Below are positions 43,025 to 50,513 of a stretch of 64,000 nt of DNA, in pieces (position 1 is the first letter of the stretch; each line of letters starts with the position of its first letter). The stretch covers positions 1 through 64,000 of the forward strand of contig JANWYD010000023.1 in NCBI GenBank assembly GCA_025057155.1, written 5' to 3'. Below the pieces are notes generated by a model. That model worked only from the letters and a program-made list of their open reading frames with translations, was not told where the DNA came from and ran no database searches. Source of the DNA: Chloroflexaceae bacterium. Its GTDB lineage: Bacteria; Chloroflexota; Chloroflexia; Chloroflexales; Chloroflexaceae. A program made the translations under genes and the position numbers.

Positions 43025-43030
43025 TATACT
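43025..43030 (+). promoter_or_regulatory. Possible -10 box of the B12-binding gene
   Basis: TATACT 40 nt before the ATG at 43070. No matching -35 box. Confidence 0.35.
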
Positions 43031-43069
43031 GTGGCGAGGCGCCAGGCGGCTGAACGGAAAAGGCAAGCT

Positions 43070-44119
43070 ATGAGCAGCGCAGCATCCACCGAGGAACTGC
43101 AGCGTGACTATCTCAACGCGCTGCTGGCGGGGAGTGGTCGCGCCGCCGACAGGGTAGTTCAACGCGCCCTCGACGCTGGCTTTACGCCGCAGCGCGTTTA
43201 CCTCGACCTCTTCCAGCCCACGGCCTACGCCATCGGGCGGCTCTGGCAGCGCAACCGCGTGAGCGTCGCCCAGGAGCACCTGGCCACGGCGATCATCGAG
43301 CGGCAGATGGGCGAGCTGCATCCCCTCTTTCGCCCCCGGCAGCAACGCGGGCGCACCGTAGTCATTGGCTGCGTGCCCGACGAGTGGCACCGCGTCGGCG
43401 CGCGCATGGTCGCCGATTTCTTTGAAGCCGAGGGCTGGACGGTTCACTACCTCGGGGCTGCCGTACCTGTGCGCGACCTGGTGGCGATGGTCCGCGACAG
43501 CCAGGCCGACCTGGTAGGCGTCTCCGCGCAGATGCTCTTCAACCTGCCGCGGGTGCAGGAACTGGTGCGCGCCCTCGACGCCGCCGGTCTGGCCGGGATT
43601 CCGGTGATTGCCGGCGGCATGCCCTTCACCGAGCAGCCCGAACTGGCCCCGGCGCTCAACGTGCGCGGCAGCGGCGCCGATGCGGCGGCGGCCCTGCGGG
43701 TGGCCGAGGAGGTGCTGACCAGCGCCTCGCCTCCACCCGCGCCTCTGTCGCCCGACACCACGGCGCTTACCCTCGAACGGCTGCGCGAACGCATCGTGGC
43801 TGCGGCCACGGCGCGTTGCCTGGCCGATGGCGACAGCGATGAAGATGTCATCCGCGCCGGTTTCCACATCACCACCCGTATGCTCGCCGCAGCTATCGCC
43901 GCTGGCACTCCCGCGCCCCTTGACGCTCAGGTGGCCTGGGTCAACGAACGGCAACCCCACGATGGCGTCGCGCCCACGCAGATCCTCGCCCGCCTTTCTC
44001 GGTACGCGGCCACCCTGCGCGACCTCCTCCCCGGCCCCGAAGGCGCAACCGCCGGGCGCTACGCCGATTATCTCATCACCCTCCAGCGGCGCGCGCTGAT
44101 CCCCGTCAGCGGCGCTTAG
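43070..44119 (+). CDS. Cobalamin-binding photoreceptor-like protein lacking a DNA-binding domain
   Basis: The protein has 349 residues. Residues about 5-90 form a four-helix cap containing W59 and E69-H70 (LWQRNRVSVAQEH). This W-x9-EH pattern is the adenosylcobalamin-cap signature of the CarH/LitR photoreceptors. Residues about 93-225 form a B12-binding Rossmann domain; H107 in PDEWHRVGARMV is the likely lower cobalt ligand. Residues 235-349 are an unrecognised helical domain. The N-terminal MerR helix-turn-helix of CarH is missing, so it cannot act as CarH does. The gene follows photolyase by 100 nt on the same strand. The alternative is a corrinoid carrier for a methyltransferase, but no such enzyme is nearby. 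Confidence 0.8.
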   Translation: MSSAASTEELQRDYLNALLAGSGRAADRVVQRALDAGFTPQRVYLDLFQPTAYAIGRLWQRNRVSVAQEHLATAIIERQMGELHPLFRPRQQRGRTVVIGCVPDEWHRVGARMVADFFEAEGWTVHYLGAAVPVRDLVAMVRDSQADLVGVSAQMLFNLPRVQELVRALDAAGLAGIPVIAGGMPFTEQPELAPALNVRGSGADAAAALRVAEEVLTSASPPPAPLSPDTTALTLERLRERIVAAATARCLADGDSDEDVIRAGFHITTRMLAAAIAAGTPAPLDAQVAWVNERQPHDGVAPTQILARLSRYAATLRDLLPGPEGATAGRYADYLITLQRRALIPVSGA

Positions 44120-44159
44120 CGCCCGTGGGTGCAACTCTCCGGGTTGCGCCGCAATACGG

Positions 44160-44188
44160 TTGCCGAACCATCTGACTCGTGCTACCAT
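44160..44188 (+). promoter_or_regulatory. tyrS promoter
   Basis: TTGCCG (44160-44165), 17 nt, TACCAT (44183-44188), about 62 nt before the tyrS ATG. Confidence 0.55.
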
Positions 44189-44220
44189 ACGCCAAAGAAG
44201 CGCAAGCAGCCAGCTCGGAA

Positions 44221-44243
44221 AGCGTGGACCCCGCGTCCACGCT
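44221..44243 (+). other. Leader hairpin of tyrS
   Basis: AGCGTGGAC (44221-44229), five-nt loop, GTCCACGCT (44235-44243), 13 nt before the ATG. There is no Shine-Dalgarno between the hairpin and the start. No T-box sequence is present. Confidence 0.55.
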
Positions 44244-44256
44244 CTCTTCATACCGT

Positions 44257-45429
44257 ATGAACATTGATGAACTGCTGACCCGCGGGGTCGCCGAGGTCAT
44301 CGTTGAGTCGGAACTGCGTCAGCGCCTCGCCGAAGGCGTGCCCTTGCGCCTCAAGCAGGGCTTTGATCCGACAAAGCCCGACATGCACATCGGCCATGCC
44401 GTTGGCTTGCGCAAGCTCCGGCAGTTCCAGGAACTTGGGCATCAGGTGGTGCTCATCATCGGCGACTGGACCGCACAGATCGGTGATCCGTCAGGCCGTG
44501 ATGAGACCCGCCCGCGTCTCAGCGCCGCCGAGGTGCGCGCTAATGCCGAGACCTACATGGAGCAGTTCTTCCGTGTGGTTGATCGGCAGCGCACCGAGGT
44601 GCGCTGGCAGAGCGAGTGGTTCGGGAGCTTCACCCTGGAGCACGCCCTCGACCTGGCCGGGCGCTTCACCCTGGCGCAGATGCTCGCCCACGAGACCTTC
44701 CGCCGCCGCTATGAGTCCGGGGCGGGTCTGACCATCCTGGAGTTGATGTACCCGATGCTTCAGGGCTACGACTCGGTGGCGATCCGCGCCGATGTGGAGT
44801 TTGGCGGCACTGATCAGAAGTTTAATATTCTGGCCGGGCGCGAGTTGATGGCCCAGCTCGGCATGCGTCCGCAGCAGGTGGTTCTCGTTCCGCTCATCCC
44901 CGGCACCGACGGGCGCAAGATGAGCAAGACCTTCCTCAACACGATTGACATTCGCACGCCGCCCGCCGAGATGTACGGCCGGGTCATGTCAATGTCCGAT
45001 GCGGTGCTCCCTCTGTACTTTGAGGTCTTCACCGATGTGCCGCTAACGGAACTGGCCGAGATGCGCCAGGCCCTGGCGGAAGGCCTGGCCAATCCGCGCG
45101 ATCTGAAGGCGCGCATCGCGTATGAGATCGTCGCCCAGTTCCATGGCCCCGCCGCGGCCCAGGAGGCCGAGGCGGCCTTCGTCCGGCAGTTCGTGCAGCG
45201 CGAAGCACCCGCGGAGATGCCTGAGCACCCGCTGCTCGCCCCGACCCCGCTTGTTGATCTGATGGTCGCCGCCGGGCTGGCAGCCTCGAAGAGCGAGGCG
45301 CGACGTCTGATTGACGGTGGCGGCGTCAGGGTGAATGGCGAGCGCATTGAGGGCTATGACCGGGTGCTCCAGCCCGGCGCCAATGCGGTCGTGCAGGTTG
45401 GCCGGCGCAAGTTTGTACGCGTGGTGTAA
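44257..45429 (+). CDS. tyrS: Tyrosyl-tRNA synthetase
   Basis: The 390-residue class I synthetase has HIGH (DMHIGHAVGLRKL), GDWTAQIGDPSGRDE, the KMSKS loop as GRKMSKTF, and a C-terminal S4 RNA-binding domain (VAAGLAASKSEARRLIDGGGVRVNG). It is of the TyrRS type with the large-gap insertion found in many non-enteric bacteria. The start is the ATG at 44257 (MNIDELLTRG); a GTG 26 codons upstream is rejected because it would include the leader hairpin. Confidence 0.95.
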   Translation: MNIDELLTRGVAEVIVESELRQRLAEGVPLRLKQGFDPTKPDMHIGHAVGLRKLRQFQELGHQVVLIIGDWTAQIGDPSGRDETRPRLSAAEVRANAETYMEQFFRVVDRQRTEVRWQSEWFGSFTLEHALDLAGRFTLAQMLAHETFRRRYESGAGLTILELMYPMLQGYDSVAIRADVEFGGTDQKFNILAGRELMAQLGMRPQQVVLVPLIPGTDGRKMSKTFLNTIDIRTPPAEMYGRVMSMSDAVLPLYFEVFTDVPLTELAEMRQALAEGLANPRDLKARIAYEIVAQFHGPAAAQEAEAAFVRQFVQREAPAEMPEHPLLAPTPLVDLMVAAGLAASKSEARRLIDGGGVRVNGERIEGYDRVLQPGANAVVQVGRRKFVRVV

Positions 45430-45448
45430 TGCTGATCCGGTAGGCTAG

Positions 45449-45471
45449 AAGAGGAAACCGGGTTTCCTCTT
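45449..45471. terminator. Hairpin after tyrS
   Basis: AAGAGGAAACC (45449-45459) is complementary to GGTTTCCTCTT (45461-45471), followed by TCC. Related GAAACC/GGTTTC palindromes recur at 45505, 45573 and 50175. Confidence 0.6.
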
Positions 45472-45629
45472 TCCTCCTTACAACCGGTCTCAGGATACGA
45501 GGCAACCTGGTTTCCCAGGTGGGCGCGTTCTTGCCGATTGCGTCCACCCGCCAGCAAGAGGCTGGGGAAGTCCGGTTTCCCCCATGTTCGCACCGGTTCT
45601 GTGTGGCGCAGCCGCGTGTTAAGAGAGAA

Positions 45630-46118
45630 ATGATCATGAATACGCCCGAGGACGTGCACCTCGCGCCGCTGGACCCGGCCGATATTCCGCACCTGACGCG
45701 GTTGATGGCCGCGACCTTCGATGCGGACGTGCCATCCTTTGACGAGGTGAGCCCCGAGTTGCTCCAGTGTTACTATACCGACGACCTGTTCCAGAAGTGG
45801 CCGCCTGGCTGCATTGACGCGGAGCGCTTCAGCGTGGCAGTGGGGAATACTCTGGTCGGGGCGGCGGTGATCTGGCACTACCCCGACCGTACCAGCGTGC
45901 TGGGGTTGCTGTTCGTTACACCCGAATACCAGGGGTATGGCATCGGCGCCTACGTCTGGCGCTTCCTGGAGGAGCGCTGCGAGGACACTGCCCGCTGGCT
46001 CGTCGCGGCCCCGGGGTGGTCGAGCAATACGCAGCGCTTCTACCGCTACACCTGCGGGTTTACCCCGGTGCGCTCCGAGGGCGCGTACATGATCCTGGAG
46101 AAAACGATCCGGCGCTAA
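45630..46118 (+). CDS. GNAT-family N-acetyltransferase
   Basis: The 162-residue protein has a GNAT fold with the acetyl-CoA loop LFVTPEYQGYGIGAYVWRFLEE and a C-terminal FYRYTCGFTPVRSEGAYMIL strand set. The substrate is unknown. Two in-frame ATGs (45630 and 45636) follow AAGAGAG; either may be used. It ends 7 nt before the convergent gene at 46126. Confidence 0.8.
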   Translation: MIMNTPEDVHLAPLDPADIPHLTRLMAATFDADVPSFDEVSPELLQCYYTDDLFQKWPPGCIDAERFSVAVGNTLVGAAVIWHYPDRTSVLGLLFVTPEYQGYGIGAYVWRFLEERCEDTARWLVAAPGWSSNTQRFYRYTCGFTPVRSEGAYMILEKTIRR

Positions 46119-46125
46119 ACCGGCC

Positions 46126-46713
46126 TCAATCGCCCTTGATCTGCCGGGAAAGGTCGCGGACATTACTGGCCCATCCGTCAAGCATGTTGCTCAACCCGGC
46201 AAACAACCCCGGCATCTGGCGCCGTTCCGCCCGCGCATGGGGCATCGTGTACACCGGCGGGCGTCGGGTGTCGGCAGACGGCGCGCTGGCGCGCTGGTCA
46301 GCCGGCCGGGCTTCCTCAGAGAGCGGCGGCAGGCCGGGCATGGCCAGGTCAATCACCGGCGGCAGCCCGCGCGACGAACGCAGGTAATCGAGGGCCTCGA
46401 CCTCGTTGCCAAATAGCCCGATTCCACTGACCAGCTTCACCAGCGGCGCGAAGAGCAACAGGTGGTGCTCGCTCACGACGAAGGCCAGGTGCCCCAGCCG
46501 GGGATGGTGCGCGACTTGCTCCATTCGCCGACGCGCCGAGGGGCTGGCCCCGCTGATCCGCCGGCCATCAACCAGCAGATCGGTCGGCTGCGTGCACGTG
46601 TCGAACAGCGTCCACAACTCGTTGAAGTAGGCGTTCGCCTGATCCGCGGCCATATGGCCTTCGACGACGACCCAGATGAGGTCCTCGCTATGACGGGTGA
46701 TCCGGTAGGGCAT
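46126..46713 (-). CDS. Unknown protein with a SpoIIAA/STAS-like N-terminal domain
   Basis: The protein has 195 residues. Residues 1-115 (YRITRHSEDLIWVVVEGHMAADQANAYFN, TDLLVDGRRISGASPSARRRM, HLAFVVSEHHLLLF) have the strand-helix pattern of SpoIIAA-like/STAS-related domains found in two-gene signalling systems. The C-terminal 80 residues are Pro/Arg-rich and probably unstructured, ending in an amphipathic stretch (FAGLSNMLDGWASNVRDL). The ATG at 46713 has GGAGGAG at 7 nt; a GTG two codons upstream is too close to that site. Confidence 0.6.
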   Translation of the reverse strand: MPYRITRHSEDLIWVVVEGHMAADQANAYFNELWTLFDTCTQPTDLLVDGRRISGASPSARRRMEQVAHHPRLGHLAFVVSEHHLLLFAPLVKLVSGIGLFGNEVEALDYLRSSRGLPPVIDLAMPGLPPLSEEARPADQRASAPSADTRRPPVYTMPHARAERRQMPGLFAGLSNMLDGWASNVRDLSRQIKGD

Positions 46714-46858
46714 CAGCACACTCCTCCCCAGCTAATCGCCCCGCCTGCGCGAGACGAATGGGCCTGGACCAGGTGTGCCCATTATACAGACTCATTCTCT
46801 ATATGTCCATACATATATGCAAGAAACGACAGAGGAAATATGCTATACTGGCGCCGGT

Positions 46859-46969
46859 GCGCCAGGCCGGGAGCGCTCCGCCCTTTCTGTTGGAACCACG
46901 TCCGGGGTGGCGTTCCGAGCGTGACATCCGGCGCCAGGCCGGGAGCGCTCCGCCCTTTCTGTTGGAACC
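46859..46969. repeat. 39-bp direct repeat, two copies 72 bp apart
   Basis: GCGCCAGGCCGGGAGCGCTC begins each copy (46859-46897 and 46931-46969); the copies look identical. They lie downstream of the TATACT, so within the likely leader of the reductase gene. Confidence 0.85.
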
Positions 46970-47015
46970 CTGCCCGGATGCATCCCCTGGTCCTGCGAAG
47001 GACGCCATAAACGAA

Positions 47016-47086
47016 AATCCAACATCCGACATCCACCATCCCCCGGTAGCAGGCTATTGGCTATCGACTATCGGCTATCGGCTACT
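47016..47086. repeat. Two heptameric short tandem repeat arrays
   Basis: First CATCCNA-type units (AATCCAA CATCCGA CATCCAC, 47016-47043). Then GGCTATT GGCTATC GACTATC GGCTATC GGCTACT (47052-47086). Both have exact period 7. Confidence 0.75.
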
Positions 47087-47108
47087 GTTTTCATCAGAGG
47101 AGGCCGTC

Positions 47109-48026
47109 ATGATCTTCATCGTCGGCGGAACAGGAACCCTGGGGCAAACGCTGGTGCGCATGCTGCGCGAGCAGGGGCGTCCGGTGCGGGTGCTGGTGCG
47201 GCCCGGCTCGGTCGCCAAGGCCGAGCCGCTGCGCGCCCTCGGCGCCGAGCTGATCGGCGGCGACATCCGTGACCCCGGCAGCCTGGAGATCGGCTGCCGC
47301 GGCGCGACCCATGTGATCTGCGCCACCAGCGCCGGCGCCGACCGGCGCGATGAGTCGCGCCGGATGGCCGAATATCAGGGGCCGATCAATCTGCTGCGGG
47401 CCGCCGAACGCGCCGGGACGGTGCGGCAGTTTCTTTTTACCAGCACGCTCTTTCCACGCAACCCTGTCGGCTATAAGTTTGTCTGGGCCAAGCTGATGGC
47501 TGAAGAGGAGATCCAGCGCAGCGGCGTTCCCTATACCATCTTTCGCCCCTGCGGGCTGTTCTATGAGATCGTGCAGCGCGGCGAGCCAATCGTGAAGCGT
47601 TTCGGCTTCTTCCCCGTAATCGGCGCGCCCGGCAAGCGCACCCAGATGCTGGCGATGGTGGACGTGGCCCGCGCCTTCGTGAACGCGCTGGATAACCCTG
47701 AGGCGATCAACCGCATCTTTGAACTCGGCGGCCCGGAACATGCCACCTTTGAGGACATCGTCGCCACCTGGTCGCGGGTGTGGGGGCGCCCTATTCGCGT
47801 GATCCACGTGCCCGTCTGGATGATTAAAACCCTTGGCTTCGTCCTCAAGCCCTTCAATCCCTCGGCGCCGGGGATCATGGAGCTCCTCGAGTTCAGCTAC
47901 GATGAGATGAGTTGCGATATGCGCGAGACCAGCCGCATCCTGCGTCTGGGCCAGATGCAGACCCTTGAGGAGTATTGCCGCGAGTACTACGCCAGCCAGG
48001 GCCGGGCCGTTCCTGTCTCCGCCTGA
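47109..48026 (+). CDS. NmrA/Ycf39-like atypical short-chain reductase
   Basis: The 305-residue protein has an N-terminal NAD(P) loop (MIFIVGGTGTLGQTLVRML) and the extended-SDR fold. There is no YxxxK catalytic pair, as in the NmrA/Ycf39/NDUFA9-like group. These proteins act as redox-sensing or assembly factors, and Ycf39-like proteins assist pigment-protein assembly in oxygenic phototrophs. The role here is not determined. The ATG has AGAGGAGG at 7 nt. The last residues are hydrophilic; no membrane helix is seen. Confidence 0.75.
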   Translation: MIFIVGGTGTLGQTLVRMLREQGRPVRVLVRPGSVAKAEPLRALGAELIGGDIRDPGSLEIGCRGATHVICATSAGADRRDESRRMAEYQGPINLLRAAERAGTVRQFLFTSTLFPRNPVGYKFVWAKLMAEEEIQRSGVPYTIFRPCGLFYEIVQRGEPIVKRFGFFPVIGAPGKRTQMLAMVDVARAFVNALDNPEAINRIFELGGPEHATFEDIVATWSRVWGRPIRVIHVPVWMIKTLGFVLKPFNPSAPGIMELLEFSYDEMSCDMRETSRILRLGQMQTLEEYCREYYASQGRAVPVSA

Positions 48027-48036
48027 GACGCTGATT

Positions 48037-49008
48037 TCACCTCCCACGGGCGCGCCGCCGCTGCGCCAATCCCGCTGGATAGCCCGCCATCTTCGCCAGG
48101 TCGCCGACCAGACGAATGACGGGCACGAGCGCCAGCGCCGCGGCCCGTTCCCGCAGCGGCCTTCCGGCCAGATGCGGCCAGAGCCGGCGATAGGGTCCGC
48201 GCGTATAGGCTGCCGCCCCCAGGCCGATGAGCGTGGTCACGGGGAGGCGGGCCGCGGGCCAGCGCGCCGCGGCCGCCAGGAGCGCCAGCAATGCCGCGTA
48301 GGCGCTATAGCGCGTCACGTGGCGACGCGCCCACAGCCCGCCTACCCCGTCGCCGCGCGCGTAGAGGTAGTACTGCCGCGCAAAGGCCCGCAGTGAGGAA
48401 CGGGGCCGGAAATGCACGACTGCCGCGGGCGCAAATGCGCGCCGAAAGCCGCGCCGTTCCGCCTCCAGGTCGAAGTAGAGATCCTCGCTATGGCTCAGCC
48501 ATTCCGGGAAGCCGCCAATCGCCTCCCACACCTCCCGCCGAAACGCCATGCAGTTGCCGAAGGGCAAAAAGCGCGCCGGATCGATCTCCTCCAGGGTGCG
48601 ATAGTTGGTCCACGCTAGCGCCAGTTCGAACAGCGAGCGCGGGTCCGGCGCGTAGAAGCCCCCCGTCAGGTCGGCCTCGCCTGCCTCGATTGGCGCGACC
48701 AGGGCCGCGAGCCAGTCACGATCCAGGGTCAGCCCGGCGTCGGTACAGGCGATGATTCTGCCTCGCGCGGCGCGAATGGCATGGTTGCGCCCCGAGGGGA
48801 TGTTATGCCCGCCCGCCACCAGCCGGATGCGCGGCTCGCGGGCAGCGTAGGCTTGCACGATCGCCGGCGTCGCGTCCCGGCTCAGACAGTCGTTCACCAC
48901 GATTTCATCGGGCAGGCGCGTCTGCGCCAGCATAGACTCGAGCAGCGCGCCAACGCTCTCGGCTTCATCGCGCACCGTGCAGATCAGCGAGAGATGAACT
49001 GGAGTCAT
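48037..49008 (-). CDS. Family 2 glycosyltransferase with C-terminal membrane segments
   Basis: The 323-residue protein has a GT-A domain: LSLICTVRDEAESVGALLESML, DEIVVNDCLSRDAT, IIACTDAG (the D-x-D-like site) and SEDLYFDLEAERRGFR with the ED motif. Two or three hydrophobic segments lie in the C-terminal 90 residues (YSAYAALLALLAAAARW). It probably adds a sugar to a lipid-linked or surface acceptor. The ATG at 49008 is placed by homology-like sequence. The bases just upstream are heptamer repeat units (49012-49025) and carry no Shine-Dalgarno. Confidence 0.82.
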   Translation of the reverse strand: MTPVHLSLICTVRDEAESVGALLESMLAQTRLPDEIVVNDCLSRDATPAIVQAYAAREPRIRLVAGGHNIPSGRNHAIRAARGRIIACTDAGLTLDRDWLAALVAPIEAGEADLTGGFYAPDPRSLFELALAWTNYRTLEEIDPARFLPFGNCMAFRREVWEAIGGFPEWLSHSEDLYFDLEAERRGFRRAFAPAAVVHFRPRSSLRAFARQYYLYARGDGVGGLWARRHVTRYSAYAALLALLAAAARWPAARLPVTTLIGLGAAAYTRGPYRRLWPHLAGRPLRERAAALALVPVIRLVGDLAKMAGYPAGLAQRRRARGR

Positions 49009-49011
49009 TTC

Positions 49012-49025
49012 GGATTTTGGATTGG
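49012..49025. repeat. GGATTTT/GGATTGG heptamers at the GT2 start
   Basis: Two units of the GGATTNT family 4 nt upstream of the GT2 ATG (minus strand). Confidence 0.5.
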
Positions 49026-49267
49026 TGTATATGGGCGCTAATGAGAACCGCGGACAAGGAGTGAGCGTCATTTCGGGCTTCTGCTTCAGGCGGGGGCGCG
49101 GGGAGGCGTGGTTTCCCCTCCCTCCTCCGCCCGGGCGCAGCGCGCCAGACGCTCTCCCCGCGCCGGCAGGGAGACGGAATGGCCGCATCTGGTACGAGCG
49201 ACATGGTACAATCTTCGCCGTCGCGCCGTGATTCGGTTCATCTCCATTCTCCATCAGTGAGGTTCGT

Positions 49268-50170
49268 ATGGCGAAGCCCGCGGAGAAGCAGCGCAAGCCC
49301 GGCCGCAACGACCCCTGCCCCTGCGGAAGTGGCCGAAAGTATAAGGACTGCCATCTCCCCCTCGAACAGGCCGCCCGCTCCGAGCAACTGCTGTTGCGCG
49401 AGGCTCAGGACACCCTGCTGCCAAAGATCATCGAGGCCGCCCGGAGCGTTCCTGAGTCCTTTCCCGCCGCATTCGCGCGCTTCTGGCAGGGCAAGTATGC
49501 TGTGGAACAGATGCCCGAGCTGGACCAGTTGGAGGATCGCGGCGCGGAACGCTTCCTCACGTGGTTCGCCTTCGACGCGCGCGACGAAGATGGGCAAACC
49601 CTGGTGGAGCGTCTGGCCGGGCAGGAAGATTTTACCTCCAATCCGTATGAGCGGCGGTTGCTGGATGCGTGGCGCGCGGTGCGGCTGGGCGCCTATGTGG
49701 TGGAGGAGGTGAAGAAGGGCCAGGGTCTGACCCTGCGCGACCTGCTCACCGGCGAGCGGCGCGCTCTCGCCGACTACCATGCCTCAAAGCGCCTGGCGAC
49801 GGGGGAGGTGATCGTCGGCCACCTCGTGCCGGCGGATACCGCCCCGGGGGCGGCCGCGCCCACGTACTATCTCGCCGGGGCCGCCGCCCAGCTTACCGAG
49901 GACACCGCCGCGAAATTGCTCGAATTCGCTGAACTGCACCTCGCCGATCTGCGCCGCGCCAACCCCCAGGCCACCTGGGCCGATCTGCTCGCCGAGCGCA
50001 GCGAGGCGCTCAATCACTTCGTGATGGCCCTGCCCACCGAAGAACGCGACCCGACGATCCTGGATCGGCTGATCAGCGATGGGCGCATCGCCCTGCAACT
50101 CACCGCCGAGAGCGTCGCCGCCCTCCTTGGTCGCCCCGTCGCCGAAGCTTCCGATGAGGAGCGGCGCTGA
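49268..50170 (+). CDS. SEC-C motif protein of unknown function
   Basis: The 300-residue protein starts with a SEC-C zinc-binding motif (GRNDPCPCGSGRKYKDCH, residues about 12-30), as found at the end of SecA and in many uncharacterised proteins. The rest (helical, acidic; for example RFLTWFAFDARDEDGQTLVERL) matches the group of about 300-residue SEC-C proteins with no known function. A GAGG site precedes the ATG. Zinc binding is likely through the C-x-C...C/H set; a role in protein export or translation quality control is a guess. Confidence 0.75.
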   Translation: MAKPAEKQRKPGRNDPCPCGSGRKYKDCHLPLEQAARSEQLLLREAQDTLLPKIIEAARSVPESFPAAFARFWQGKYAVEQMPELDQLEDRGAERFLTWFAFDARDEDGQTLVERLAGQEDFTSNPYERRLLDAWRAVRLGAYVVEEVKKGQGLTLRDLLTGERRALADYHASKRLATGEVIVGHLVPADTAPGAAAPTYYLAGAAAQLTEDTAAKLLEFAELHLADLRRANPQATWADLLAERSEALNHFVMALPTEERDPTILDRLISDGRIALQLTAESVAALLGRPVAEASDEERR

Positions 50171-50235
50171 ATCGGGAAACCTGGTTTCCCCGTCCCCCTC
50201 TACCCGCCAGGCGTGCTGGTCCTCACCCTCCCCCC

Positions 50236-50278
50236 GCCCCCCCTCCCTCTCCACCTGCAGTGGAGAGGGAGGGGGGGC
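50236..50278. terminator. 19-bp perfect hairpin after the SEC-C gene
   Basis: GCCCCCCCTCCCTCTCCAC (50236-50254), CTGCA, and the exact complement (50260-50278). Very stable. No T-run, so termination would rely on the stem or on Rho. Confidence 0.55.
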
Positions 50279-50290
50279 CTTCTCAGGTGG

Positions 50291-50460
50291 AGGGTTTTCC
50301 GGCGCATCCTTGCGTCGCATGCGCCATCCGGGGCATTGGAACGCCCAACTCCCCCCTCTCCCGCGCGCGGGACAGGGGGGCGGGGGGGTGAGGGTCGTAA
50401 GCGCGCCGGAATGCCGAAAACCCTTTCTCGCTCCAAAAACCCTACCCCTGAGAGGAGGGG
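50291..50460. repeat. Dispersed ~165-bp repeat, copy 2
   Basis: Homologous to 29155-29321. Starts GGGTTTTCCGGCGCATCC and contains GCCGAAAACCC near its end, which is complementary to its start, so it may fold back on itself. Confidence 0.8.
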
Positions 50461-50513
50461 GCGCCGGGCACGGCGAGGCGGGGGAGGGTGAGCACCATGG
50501 CCCGCTCCACGCA

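Larger units (their letters stand above)
46714..47108. other. Spacer with a 39-bp direct repeat and two heptamer arrays
   Basis: No gene. It holds a TATACT (46844-46849), a duplicated 39-bp block (46859-46897, 46931-46969) and heptamer repeats at 47016-47043 and 47052-47086. Confidence 0.65.
50171..50513. other. Convergent spacer with 19-bp hairpin and repeat copy 2
   Basis: No gene. Holds a GAAACC/GGTTTC palindrome (about 50172-50187), a 19-bp perfect hairpin (50236-50278) and the dispersed repeat (50291-50460). Confidence 0.7.
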
